Shown one piece after another: positions 6,555 to 12,568 of a DNA stretch of 12,568 bases (positions are counted from its first letter, which is position 1; each line of letters opens with the position of its first letter). The notes beneath the pieces were generated by a model. That model made no database searches. It saw nothing but the letters and a program-made list of their open reading frames with translations, and was not told the origin of the DNA. Origin of the DNA: Comamonadaceae bacterium UBA2334 (GTDB lineage: Bacteria; Pseudomonadota; Gammaproteobacteria; Burkholderiales; Burkholderiaceae_C); assembly GCA_002344885.1 (NCBI GenBank), contig DDUQ01000035.1, forward strand, positions 1-12,568. The letters run 5' to 3'. Position numbers and translations under genes: made by a program.

Positions 6555-7814
6555 ATGCACACCACCCACACGTCCCCTCGGCACGCCGTCGTCATCGGTG
6601 CGGGCATCATCGGTTTGAGCACGGCCTGGTGCCTCCAGCGCGACGGCTGGCGGGTGACCGTCATCGACCGCGACGCGCCCGGCCAAGGAGCCAGTGGTGG
6701 CAACGGTGCGCAGCTGAGCTATTCCTACGTGGCACCGCTGGCCGAGCCTTCCATCTGGCGGCAACTGCCCAAACTGCTGCTGAAAGCCGATTCACCGCTG
6801 AAATTTCGTCTGCAGGCCGATGCCCGGCAATGGGCGTGGGGCCTTCGCTTTCTGGCGGCCTGCCGGGCAGACGTGGCCGAAGCCACCACCGCGCAACTGC
6901 TGGCGCTGGCCGCTGAGAGCCGTGCGGCGTTCGAACAACTGCTGCGCACCGAGTCGCTCGACTGCGATCACTCGACCACCGGCAAACTGGTGCTGTACCC
7001 CGATAGCGACTCGTTTGCGGCAGCCCAGCGCCAGCTGGACCTGCAACGCCGCCTGGGTTGCCAGCCACAGTTTGCGCTGACACCCCAGCAATGCACCGAC
7101 ATCGAACCCACACTGGCAGACTTTGCACACCGCGTTGCCGGTGGCATCCACACACCCAGCGAAGGCGCGGCTGACTGCCTGAAAGTGTGCGAGGGCTTGC
7201 ACTCCCGTCTGGCTGAACGCGGTGTGCGGTTTGTGCTGGGTAGCCGGGTGAAAGGCTGGGCCAGGGAAGGTAACCGCATCGCTGCCATCGACACCGATGT
7301 GGGCCAACTGGTGGCTGATGCCTTTGTGCTGGCAGCCGGCACGGACTCTGCCCGCCTGGGCAGCTTGCTTGGCCTGGATGTGCCGGTGTACCCACTCAAG
7401 GGCTACAGCATCACCCTGCCACTGGAATCACCTGCTGCTGCGTCGGCAGCGCCCAAGCTGAGCGTGACCGACCTGGGCCGCAAAGTGGTGTTTGCCCGCC
7501 TGGGCGACCGCCTGCGCGTCGCGGGGATGGCCGAGTTGGTGGGCGAGAACCTGAGCATTCCACCCTCGCGGATCGACTCCCTGCGCGCCACCACCGCCGA
7601 TGTGTTCCCCCATCTTCCGATCATGGGCGATACGGCGGGTTGGGCGGGGCTGCGTCCGGCCACACCCACGGGCCGGCCGCTGGTGGGCTCGGTGCCCGGC
7701 GCACCGGCCAATCTCATGCTGAACACCGGGCACGGTGCACTGGGCTTCACGCTGGCCATGGGCAGTGCCGAGCGTGTGACCAACGCACTGCGGGAAAGCA
7801 TCAGCCTGGCGTGA
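6555..7814 (+). CDS. FAD-dependent amino acid dehydrogenase, D-amino acid dehydrogenase (DadA)-like
   Basis: The 419-aa protein belongs to the DAO/DadA flavoenzyme family, which oxidatively deaminates amino acids (typically D-isomers) to keto acids and passes electrons to the respiratory chain. The ATG at 6555 is preferred over a GTG at 6546; neither has a clear Shine-Dalgarno. The Rossmann dinucleotide motif is VVIGAGIIGLSTA (G15-x-G17-x-x-G20), with the ribose-binding acid in VTVIDRD (~38). GGNGAQLSYSYVAPLAEP (~53-70) corresponds to the NAGQLS.GY.APWA signature of DadA. The C-terminal flavin-contact region reads GLRPATPTGRPLVGS then NLMLNTGHGALGFTLAMG, as in DadA. Family length is about 410-430 aa, so it appears complete. 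It is transcribed away from the aminotransferase and its last 14 bases overlap the LysR gene tail-to-tail. Glycine oxidase-like or other imino/amino acid oxidases are the alternative; the exact substrate is open. Confidence 0.9.
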   Translation: MHTTHTSPRHAVVIGAGIIGLSTAWCLQRDGWRVTVIDRDAPGQGASGGNGAQLSYSYVAPLAEPSIWRQLPKLLLKADSPLKFRLQADARQWAWGLRFLAACRADVAEATTAQLLALAAESRAAFEQLLRTESLDCDHSTTGKLVLYPDSDSFAAAQRQLDLQRRLGCQPQFALTPQQCTDIEPTLADFAHRVAGGIHTPSEGAADCLKVCEGLHSRLAERGVRFVLGSRVKGWAREGNRIAAIDTDVGQLVADAFVLAAGTDSARLGSLLGLDVPVYPLKGYSITLPLESPAAASAAPKLSVTDLGRKVVFARLGDRLRVAGMAELVGENLSIPPSRIDSLRATTADVFPHLPIMGDTAGWAGLRPATPTGRPLVGSVPGAPANLMLNTGHGALGFTLAMGSAERVTNALRESISLA

Positions 7815-8712
7815 CACCCACGTCTTGCAGCGCCTGTTGCATGCACCGCGTGAACTGGCGCACAACTTGTGAATTCGGCCGCGCCTTGGGCCGCAAGGCC
7901 TGAAGCGGCACGTCAATGGCGGGCTGCAGGGGCACCACGTCCACCCGCGTCCTGTCGGCCGATGCGGCCGTGCAACTGTCCACCAGCGTCAACCCGACCC
8001 CATGCTGCGCCAGGGCCAAGGCCACGTGGTAGGTCTGCACGGTCATCACAACGTCCAGGCCGTGCGCCGCGTCCTGCATCACATGGGTCAGCAGGCGGCC
8101 CAAAGGGTCCTGTGCATCCAGCGCCACAGTGGGCAAACCCGCCAGTTGACCCAGTGTCACGCCACGCCCGGCCACTGCAGCGGCAGGCAGCATGTTTTTC
8201 GGTGCCACGCAGACCACCTGGCGGTGGCCGAGCGGCTCCGCCACCAGCGCCGGGTGCGGCGGGGCACTGAAAACGAAGCCCACATCGGCCTCCTGCAGCA
8301 CCAGAGACGACACGATCTGGGGGGAATGCAGCGCCTGGTGGTGCACCACCAGGGCGGCATGCTTCTGCCGGAACAGATGCATGGCGCGGGGCAGCACCTC
8401 GTGGCTCATGGCCAGCACAGTCAGTACACGCAACTCGCCATGGCTACGCCCCTGTCGCAGATTGGCCGACAGACGCCTGACTTCATCCAACTGCGCAAAC
8501 AGGCGCTCGACATGCGGGTACAGCGTCTGCGCCTCCTGCGTGGGCACCAGGCGCCCACCGGCACGCTGAAACAGCGGAAACCCGAGTTGCAACTCCGCAT
8601 GCTGCAACGTCCGGCTGACCGCCGGTTGGGTGACGTTGATGGTGCGTGCCGCCGCGCTCACACTGCCGGTGAGCATGACGGCATTGAACACTTCGATGTG
8701 ACGCAGGCGCAT
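7801..8712 (-). CDS. LysR-family transcriptional regulator
   Basis: This 303-aa protein has the standard LysR plan. The N-terminal winged helix-turn-helix starts MRLRHIEVFNAVMLTGSVSA and continues with AARTINVTQPAVSRTLQHAE and LGFPLFQRAGGRLVPT, followed by a linker helix (~60-90) and a periplasmic-binding-like effector domain (~90-295). The ATG at 8712 is chosen because MRLRHIEVFN is the family start; a GTG at 8739, directly against the stop of the DUF3617 gene, would add 9 residues. The sequence style (RHIEVF.AVM.TGSVS.AA) recalls the OccR/NocR branch, whose members respond to opines or amino acids; this is a resemblance only. The gene converges on the dehydrogenase with a 14-base overlap. 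It is the natural candidate to bind the T-N11-A dyad at 6479-6501, although that site lies on the far side of the dehydrogenase gene and not next to its own promoter. Confidence 0.93.
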   Translation of the reverse strand: MRLRHIEVFNAVMLTGSVSAAARTINVTQPAVSRTLQHAELQLGFPLFQRAGGRLVPTQEAQTLYPHVERLFAQLDEVRRLSANLRQGRSHGELRVLTVLAMSHEVLPRAMHLFRQKHAALVVHHQALHSPQIVSSLVLQEADVGFVFSAPPHPALVAEPLGHRQVVCVAPKNMLPAAAVAGRGVTLGQLAGLPTVALDAQDPLGRLLTHVMQDAAHGLDVVMTVQTYHVALALAQHGVGLTLVDSCTAASADRTRVDVVPLQPAIDVPLQALRPKARPNSQVVRQFTRCMQQALQDVGVTPG

Positions 8713-8739
8713 GTTGCCTGGTGCCGCCAGCGGCGGCAC

Positions 8740-9306
8740 TCAACGCTGGCGTTGCGGTGCCTTGGGACGCAGGTTGCCGCAATCGGACGACACCCACCGG
8801 CCGGATTGGGTCATGTCCATGGACGCAGGCTTGCCCTCAGCCAGCATGCGAACCTTGAAGTCACCGCTGTAAAAAGTATTCCCGTTGAAAGTGAAGCTGC
8901 CTTCACCTTCTGCTTTGCTCTCGTCCTTGCAGACAAACCGCACCTTCATGCTGTTGGCCGTCCGCTGGGTAATGGTGTGCGTGCAATCGTCGTCATGGCT
9001 GGGAATGTCGGCCTTGGCAGCCTCTTCGGGCGTCAGGCAGTAGCGCATCCGGGTGGTGTGACCGTCGGCAGACATGCTGGCCCCCTGCTGGGCCATCATC
9101 TGTTCCATCATTTTTCGCTCGGCAGGCGGCATGGCTGCCAACTGCTTGCGCATTTCGTCCATGGCCTTGGCCATCTCACCACTGGCGCTTTTCAGCACCG
9201 TGGTGTGTTCCCACAAGCCGGGTTTTTGCGATTGGGCGTGGGCCGACGTAGCAGCCAGAAAGCCTGCTGCCAACAGGGCGCAAGCGGGATGGAAACGGAT
9301 GGACAT
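8740..9306 (-). CDS. Periplasmic DUF3617-family protein
   Basis: The 188-aa protein starts at the ATG at 9306, preceded by GGGGAGC at 7 bases; the open frame reaches back to 9360 without an RBS. A Sec signal peptide is visible at 1-24 (hydrophobic Ala/Leu core, TSAHA then QSQ). The mature part opens with KPGLWEHTTVLKS, the typical DUF3617 entry. A charged, methionine-rich helix follows (EMAKAMDEMRKQLAAMPPAE then RKMMEQMMAQQG), then MRYCLTPEEA, DDDCTHT, VRFVCKD and a final SDCGNLRP. The paired cysteines suggest disulfides in the periplasm. The family is common in Beta- and Gammaproteobacteria and has no established function. The LysR gene begins about 27 bases downstream on the same strand, and the zinc-finger gene ends 87 bases upstream, so co-transcription is possible. 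No link to the amino acid cluster is visible apart from adjacency. Confidence 0.88.
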   Translation of the reverse strand: MSIRFHPACALLAAGFLAATSAHAQSQKPGLWEHTTVLKSASGEMAKAMDEMRKQLAAMPPAERKMMEQMMAQQGASMSADGHTTRMRYCLTPEEAAKADIPSHDDDCTHTITQRTANSMKVRFVCKDESKAEGEGSFTFNGNTFYSGDFKVRMLAEGKPASMDMTQSGRWVSSDCGNLRPKAPQRQR

Positions 9307-9393
9307 GTGAAGCTCCCCATCAATGAAACACGTCAACGACCTGACAGACAACCCGTGCACTGTACACCGTGGTTTTTGCAGGCGGCAATCCAG

Positions 9394-10431
9394 TCACTGC
9401 ACCATACTTTCACACACCGCACCCCCAGTGCCCCGCACCTTCAGCGTCACAGGCTTGCCTTCTGCCAGGGCAGCCCAGCGGGTGGCATCGACCGCGCACA
9501 CCCATTGTTTGCCTTTGGCTGACTGCAAGGTGACCTGATAGGCCTCGCGGCGGCTGCCCAGTCGCTCGGCCCCCAACACAGCCACACCGCCACTCCACCC
9601 CAGACCACCGCCAGGCGCTGCCGCCAGCAGCGGTTGCGGCCAGGCTGGTGCCAGGCTGGCATGACCGGCCAGTTTATCGGTGCGCAGCACCTGCCAGCGG
9701 TTGACGCGGTAGTGGCAGCGGGTGTCGTAAACCGGTTCATCCCGGTAGCGCGGGGTGCATTCCTGGCGTCGGCTGAAACTGCCATCCCCCATGTCCACCC
9801 TGACCGTTTGGCAGTCCTGTCCGTCCGGCACCTGACGCGTGCCCCGTTGCTCGCGCGAGCGGGTGACCTGGTAGGCATCGGAAGGCAGGGCATCGCACCA
9901 GGCAGACGTGGTCAATGCGGTGAAACGCTCCACGTCGACCTCGCGCGTCCAGGCTTTGTCAACCAGTTGCGCCGTTTCGTCATGCTTGCTGACAAACAGG
10001 TAACCAACGATGGTCAACACTGCCACGATCACTGCGGCCACCACAGCCAGCCACCGCAAGCTGCTTGATGGTTGTTTGGGCCCGCGTGTTGACGGGGCAG
10101 CCAGAGGCGGACGTGGCACCTCGGTGGGCGCGGGCTGCGCCGGCACTTCCGTCACGCGCTTGACTTCTGCCGCGCCCTCTTTGGGGCCACCGCAGTTCAC
10201 GCAGAATTTTGCTGCCGCCGAATTGGGTGATTCGCACCAGGTGCACGCCCAGTCCACGCCCACATAGCGGTGGTGCCGGGCCTCGACCTCCTGACCAGGT
10301 GGCGGGAAATAGCGTTTGTCCGGATCCTGTGCGGCACCACACTGCGGGCAATGCCGGTGGGCCACACCCAGCAGACCCTTCGCCCCGCACTGGGCGCAGT
10401 CCCACAGCATTTCATACAAAGGATCTGTCAT
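9394..10431 (-). CDS. Membrane-anchored double zinc-finger protein (zinc ribbon plus RanBP2-type finger)
   Basis: This is a 345-aa protein of unknown function. Residues 12-31 form a zinc ribbon (C12-x2-C15, then C28-x2-C31). Residues 61-80 match the RanBP2 finger pattern exactly: W61-x-C63-x2-C66-x3-N70-x6-C77-x2-C80. A proline/alanine-rich linker (~85-124) leads to a single membrane helix, ~127-147 (WLAVVAAVIVAVLTIVGYLF). The C-terminal ~195 residues would be periplasmic, since no signal peptide precedes them and the fingers should stay in the cytoplasm. This part holds several cysteines (in SAWCDALP, GQDCQTV, RQECTPRY, DTRCHYRVNRW, WVCAVDA and AVCESMVQ) that could form disulfides. The ATG at 10431 gives a complete first finger; its RBS is weak. 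RanBP2 fingers bind RNA or proteins in eukaryotes; the bacterial role is not known to me. The gene sits between the DUF3617 gene and the chemoreceptor gene, all on the same strand. Confidence 0.85.
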   Translation of the reverse strand: MTDPLYEMLWDCAQCGAKGLLGVAHRHCPQCGAAQDPDKRYFPPPGQEVEARHHRYVGVDWACTWCESPNSAAAKFCVNCGGPKEGAAEVKRVTEVPAQPAPTEVPRPPLAAPSTRGPKQPSSSLRWLAVVAAVIVAVLTIVGYLFVSKHDETAQLVDKAWTREVDVERFTALTTSAWCDALPSDAYQVTRSREQRGTRQVPDGQDCQTVRVDMGDGSFSRRQECTPRYRDEPVYDTRCHYRVNRWQVLRTDKLAGHASLAPAWPQPLLAAAPGGGLGWSGGVAVLGAERLGSRREAYQVTLQSAKGKQWVCAVDATRWAALAEGKPVTLKVRGTGGAVCESMVQ

Positions 10432-10442
10432 CCGAGTATCCG

Positions 10443-10459
10443 GGCGGGCAGTGCCCGCC
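10443..10459. repeat. Short GC-rich palindrome between the chemoreceptor and zinc-finger genes
   Basis: GGCGGGCA (10443-10450) and TGCCCGCC (10452-10459) are exact inverse repeats around one base. The palindrome lies in the 73-base gap after the chemoreceptor stop, where a stem could stall polymerase, but no T-run follows on either strand. A weak terminator, an RNA-stabilising hairpin or chance in GC-rich DNA are all possible. Confidence 0.4.
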
Positions 10460-10504
10460 GTTCAGGCCAGACCAGCCAACTTGCCTGGCAGCCAAGCGGC
10501 TGGC

Positions 10505-12139
10505 TCAATCCTCTGCCGCACGACCCATGCGCGCAGCCGCTTCCCTGCGCAGGGACACCGCGTCTTCCTCGCAAAGTGTCTTGTCTTTGCTGGTGAGTTT
10601 GAACACGCGGATGGTGTTGTGCACCGTGGACACCAGTCCGTCCTGCACGTCGGACACCGAGGCCAACTCTTCCGCCATCGCCGCGTTCTGTTGCGTGATG
10701 GTGTCCAGTTGGGCCACCGCCTGGTTGATCTGGCTCACCCCCAGATCCTGTTCCTTGCTGGCATGCTCTATCTGGCTGAGGATGTCCGCCGTCTTGGCCA
10801 CAGCTTCCATGGAGCCGCGCATGCGCTCCAGCGCACGCTCGGTGCGTTCGTTGCCTTTGGCCACACGCTCGCTGGACTCGTCAATGAGGCTGCGCACATC
10901 TTTGGCGGCTGACGTGGTGCGCTGCGCCAGCGCACGCACCTCGGATGCCACCACGGCAAAACCACGGCCCTGCTCACCGGCACGGGCGGCCTCGACAGCG
11001 GCATTCAGCGCCAGGATGTTGGTCTGGAAGGCCACGCCCTCGATGAGTTTCAGGATCTCGCCAATTTTTTTGGACGATGCCTCGATCTCGCCCATGGTCT
11101 CGCTGGCCGACTGCACCGCACCCAGGCTGCGGTTGGAGAGTTCGGTTGCCTCGCTGGCCAGTGTGGCCCCCTCCTGCGCCAACTGTGCCGTGTTGCGCAA
11201 TTGTCCTGTGATCTGCTCCAGCGCAGCAGCGGTTTGCTCCAGGCTGCTGGCCTGGGCTTCGGCCCGGGCTGACATCTCGCGGCTGCCCGACGACAGTTCG
11301 CGCGAACCGGTGCGCAGGTCGGCCACTTCATGCCGGGCATCGCGCACCACGGTGCGAACACCCAGTACCAGCTGCTGGATGGCAGCCAGCATGCGACGAG
11401 TCTCGCCCACGCCGAGCACCGGCGGCAATGTGTTCATATCTCCAGCTGCTGCCTGCTCGATGGCTGCCCTGACATCCTTGACTGGCTTCACGAACTTCTG
11501 CCAGATGACCCACAAGGCCAAACCGGCGGCAACCCAACCAACAGGCTCACTCACCAAATCTGGCGCATCGAAAACATTCTCCAACACATGCGCAATCTGC
11601 GTCGCAAACAGCACCATGATGATCGACCATCCCCATGGACTGGGTTTGAGCTTGCGCATCAGCTTGCCGACGGTTGTGGTGGACACCACGTCGCCCGCCT
11701 CCAACCCGATGGTCACCCGGCCATTGCGTGCCTGCTCGTTCATCTTGGCGTACAGCGCAGCCGCGCCGTCAATTTCCTGTTGGGAAGGCCGAAAACGAAC
11801 AGACAGGTAACCCAAGATGCGTTCACCATCGCGCACCGGCGTGGCATTGGCGCGCACCCAGTAGTGGTCACCTGTTTTGCGGCGGTTCTTGACAATGCCA
11901 GACCAGGGCCTGCCGGATTCGATCGTGGCCCACATGTCCCGGAAGGCCTCTTCTGGCATGTCCGGGTGGCGCACCAGGTTGTGAGGTTGCCCCAACAATT
12001 CGTCTTCGGTGTAGCCACTGACCGCCACAAAGTTCTTGTTGCAATAAGTGATGCGGCCTTTCAGATCAGTGACCGAAATCAGCGTCTGGTCGGCTGGGAA
12101 AGTGAACTCGCGTCCGGAAACCGGTTGATTGTTGCGCAT
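10505..12139 (-). CDS. Aer-like methyl-accepting chemotaxis protein with N-terminal PAS domain
   Basis: The 544-aa receptor starts at the ATG at 12139, preceded by CAGGAGT at about 8 bases. The N-terminal ~120 residues form a PAS domain of the Aer type: TDLKGRITYCNKNFVAVSGY, PHNLVRHPDMPEEAF, DMWATIESGRPWSGIVKNRR and GDHYWVRANATP. Such PAS domains commonly bind FAD and sense redox state or energy level (family knowledge). Two hydrophobic stretches follow at ~170-190 (WGWSIIMVLFATQIAHVLENV) and ~199-217 (VGWVAAGLALWVIWQKF), giving a hairpin membrane anchor with no real periplasmic sensor. A HAMP-like section (VKPVKDVRAAIEQAAAGDMN) comes next, then the cytoplasmic signalling domain with the conserved tip EGVAFQTNILALNAAVEAAR (~367-386) that contacts CheA/CheW. 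There is no C-terminal NWETF-type CheR tether. No flagellar or che genes are in the window, so it is an orphan receptor here. Energy taxis is the likely role; the ligand of the PAS domain is inferred. Confidence 0.93.
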   Translation of the reverse strand: MRNNQPVSGREFTFPADQTLISVTDLKGRITYCNKNFVAVSGYTEDELLGQPHNLVRHPDMPEEAFRDMWATIESGRPWSGIVKNRRKTGDHYWVRANATPVRDGERILGYLSVRFRPSQQEIDGAAALYAKMNEQARNGRVTIGLEAGDVVSTTTVGKLMRKLKPSPWGWSIIMVLFATQIAHVLENVFDAPDLVSEPVGWVAAGLALWVIWQKFVKPVKDVRAAIEQAAAGDMNTLPPVLGVGETRRMLAAIQQLVLGVRTVVRDARHEVADLRTGSRELSSGSREMSARAEAQASSLEQTAAALEQITGQLRNTAQLAQEGATLASEATELSNRSLGAVQSASETMGEIEASSKKIGEILKLIEGVAFQTNILALNAAVEAARAGEQGRGFAVVASEVRALAQRTTSAAKDVRSLIDESSERVAKGNERTERALERMRGSMEAVAKTADILSQIEHASKEQDLGVSQINQAVAQLDTITQQNAAMAEELASVSDVQDGLVSTVHNTIRVFKLTSKDKTLCEEDAVSLRREAAARMGRAAED

Positions 12140-12283
12140 CTCGACTCACTCCTGGAACGGTGGGTAAACAGCCTGTGCTGTGAATCCTTTGGTCTGCCTA
12201 CGTGGCAGCCTGTGCCCGCACAGCCAAGCGGACACATTCTGCACGAAAAAGGTGCTGGTTTTCCCTTGATTTTTCAGCCTGCC

Positions 12284-12565
12284 TCAGCGTTCAGCGGGCT
12301 GGGCAGTGCGCAAGGTACGGCTGAGCATCACCACCGGAATCAGCCCGACGGCCACCAGCGCCAGCGCTGGCAACGCAGCTTCGCCCAGCCGTTCGTCACG
12401 CGCCAGCTGGTAGGCCATCACGGCCAGGGTGTCGGTGTTGAATGGTCGCAGCACCAGTGTGGCGGGCAGCTCCTTCCTCACATCCACGAACACCAGCAGC
12501 GCGGCTGTGGCCAACGGGAGGCGCCGCCACGAGCAGAGGACCCCCCCGGCGCGCCCCCGCCCGCC
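12284..12565 (-). CDS. ABC transporter permease, iron(III)-type (FbpB/ThiP-like), C-terminal fragment
   Basis: Only the C-terminus is present. The readable part, about 12284-12540, gives LATAALLVFVDVRKELPATL, then VLRPFNTDTLAVMAYQLARD, then ERLGEAALPALALVAVGLIP and a short tail ending TAQPAER. The block VFVDV.KELPATL.LRPF..DTLA, followed by DERL.EAALPAL, is the hallmark C-terminal loop and last membrane helix of FbpB/FutB-type inner-membrane permeases for ferric iron; thiamine or spermidine permeases are the less likely alternatives. The TTG at 12514 is not a real start, because family-like sequence (SWRRLPLA) continues upstream of it. Beyond ~12540 the frame enters a G/C-only stretch that translates to Gly/Arg and meets a TGA at 12566-12568; this tail does not look like coding sequence. 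In the KELPAT motif the residue before K is R where family members usually have M. Confidence 0.75.
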   Translation of the reverse strand, partial: GGRGRAGGVLCSWRRLPLATAALLVFVDVRKELPATLVLRPFNTDTLAVMAYQLARDERLGEAALPALALVAVGLIPVVMLSRTLRTAQPAER

Positions 12566-12568
12566 TCA

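Noticed and set aside
6387..6764. N-terminal extension of the aminotransferase by up to 126 residues
   Set aside because: It would run through the divergent promoter and the start of the DadA-like gene, and family members begin near the MSLHTHVLHR position.
8002..9522. A 506-residue open frame on the plus strand across the LysR and DUF3617 genes
   Set aside because: It is antisense to two well-supported genes and is full of His, Gln, Arg and Gly with no recognisable domain, as expected for a shadow frame in GC-rich DNA.
10209..11810. A 533-residue open frame on the plus strand across the chemoreceptor
   Set aside because: Ser/Arg/Ala-rich translation opposite a canonical MCP domain; it has no fold or RBS signal.
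12171..12257. Small hairpins and a repeated CAGCCTGTG in the gap between the permease fragment and the chemoreceptor gene
   Set aside because: Stems are only 4-5 bp, T-runs fall inside the loop, and no flagellar sigma promoter pattern was seen; nothing supports a terminator or promoter call.

Overview
The window looks like a chromosomal piece of a betaproteobacterium, probably Burkholderiales/Comamonadaceae-like. This rests on the high GC content, the codon use, and the styles of the TAXI-TRAP transporter, DUF3617 and Aer-type receptor genes; no marker gene fixes the taxonomy. The first ~515 bases are visibly AT-richer than the rest, and the last ~30 bases are an odd G/C-only tail, so the two edges deserve separate caution.

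Layout. (1) 1-515, plus strand: the 3' end of a gene whose four membrane segments match the transmembrane domain of prokaryotic pentameric ligand-gated ion channels (ELIC/GLIC type). (2) 477-6386, minus strand: four co-oriented genes, read from right to left as a class III aminotransferase, a TAXI-type TRAP binding protein, a fused TRAP permease with a DUF3394 tail, and an Asp/Glu racemase-superfamily protein. A clear intrinsic terminator sits between the binding protein and the permease. Permease and racemase overlap by 4 bases (GTGA). (3) 6387-6554: a divergent promoter region with two inverted repeats centred on the same point, the inner one a textbook LysR T-N11-A site. (4) 6555-7814, plus: a DadA-like FAD amino acid dehydrogenase, overlapping tail-to-tail with a LysR regulator at 7801-8712 (minus). 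(5) 8740-10431, minus: a periplasmic DUF3617 protein and a membrane-anchored protein with two cytoplasmic zinc fingers, one of them a canonical RanBP2-type finger. (6) 10505-12139, minus: an Aer-like PAS chemoreceptor. (7) 12284 to the edge, minus: the C-terminal end of an iron-type ABC permease.

How the genes may work together. Genes (2)-(4) read as one catabolic locus. A binding protein captures a small organic substrate and the TRAP permease imports it. The racemase-like protein, the FAD dehydrogenase and the PLP aminotransferase would then convert it, with the LysR protein sensing the substrate at the nested operator. The enzyme set points to an amino acid or amino-acid-like substrate, possibly a D-isomer; the exact substrate cannot be read from sequence.

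No tRNA, rRNA, CRISPR array, insertion sequence or long repeat was seen. No gap between genes exceeds 300 bases; the largest (6387-6554, 4886-5036, 12140-12283, 3785-3910) are described below or were seen to hold nothing strong.
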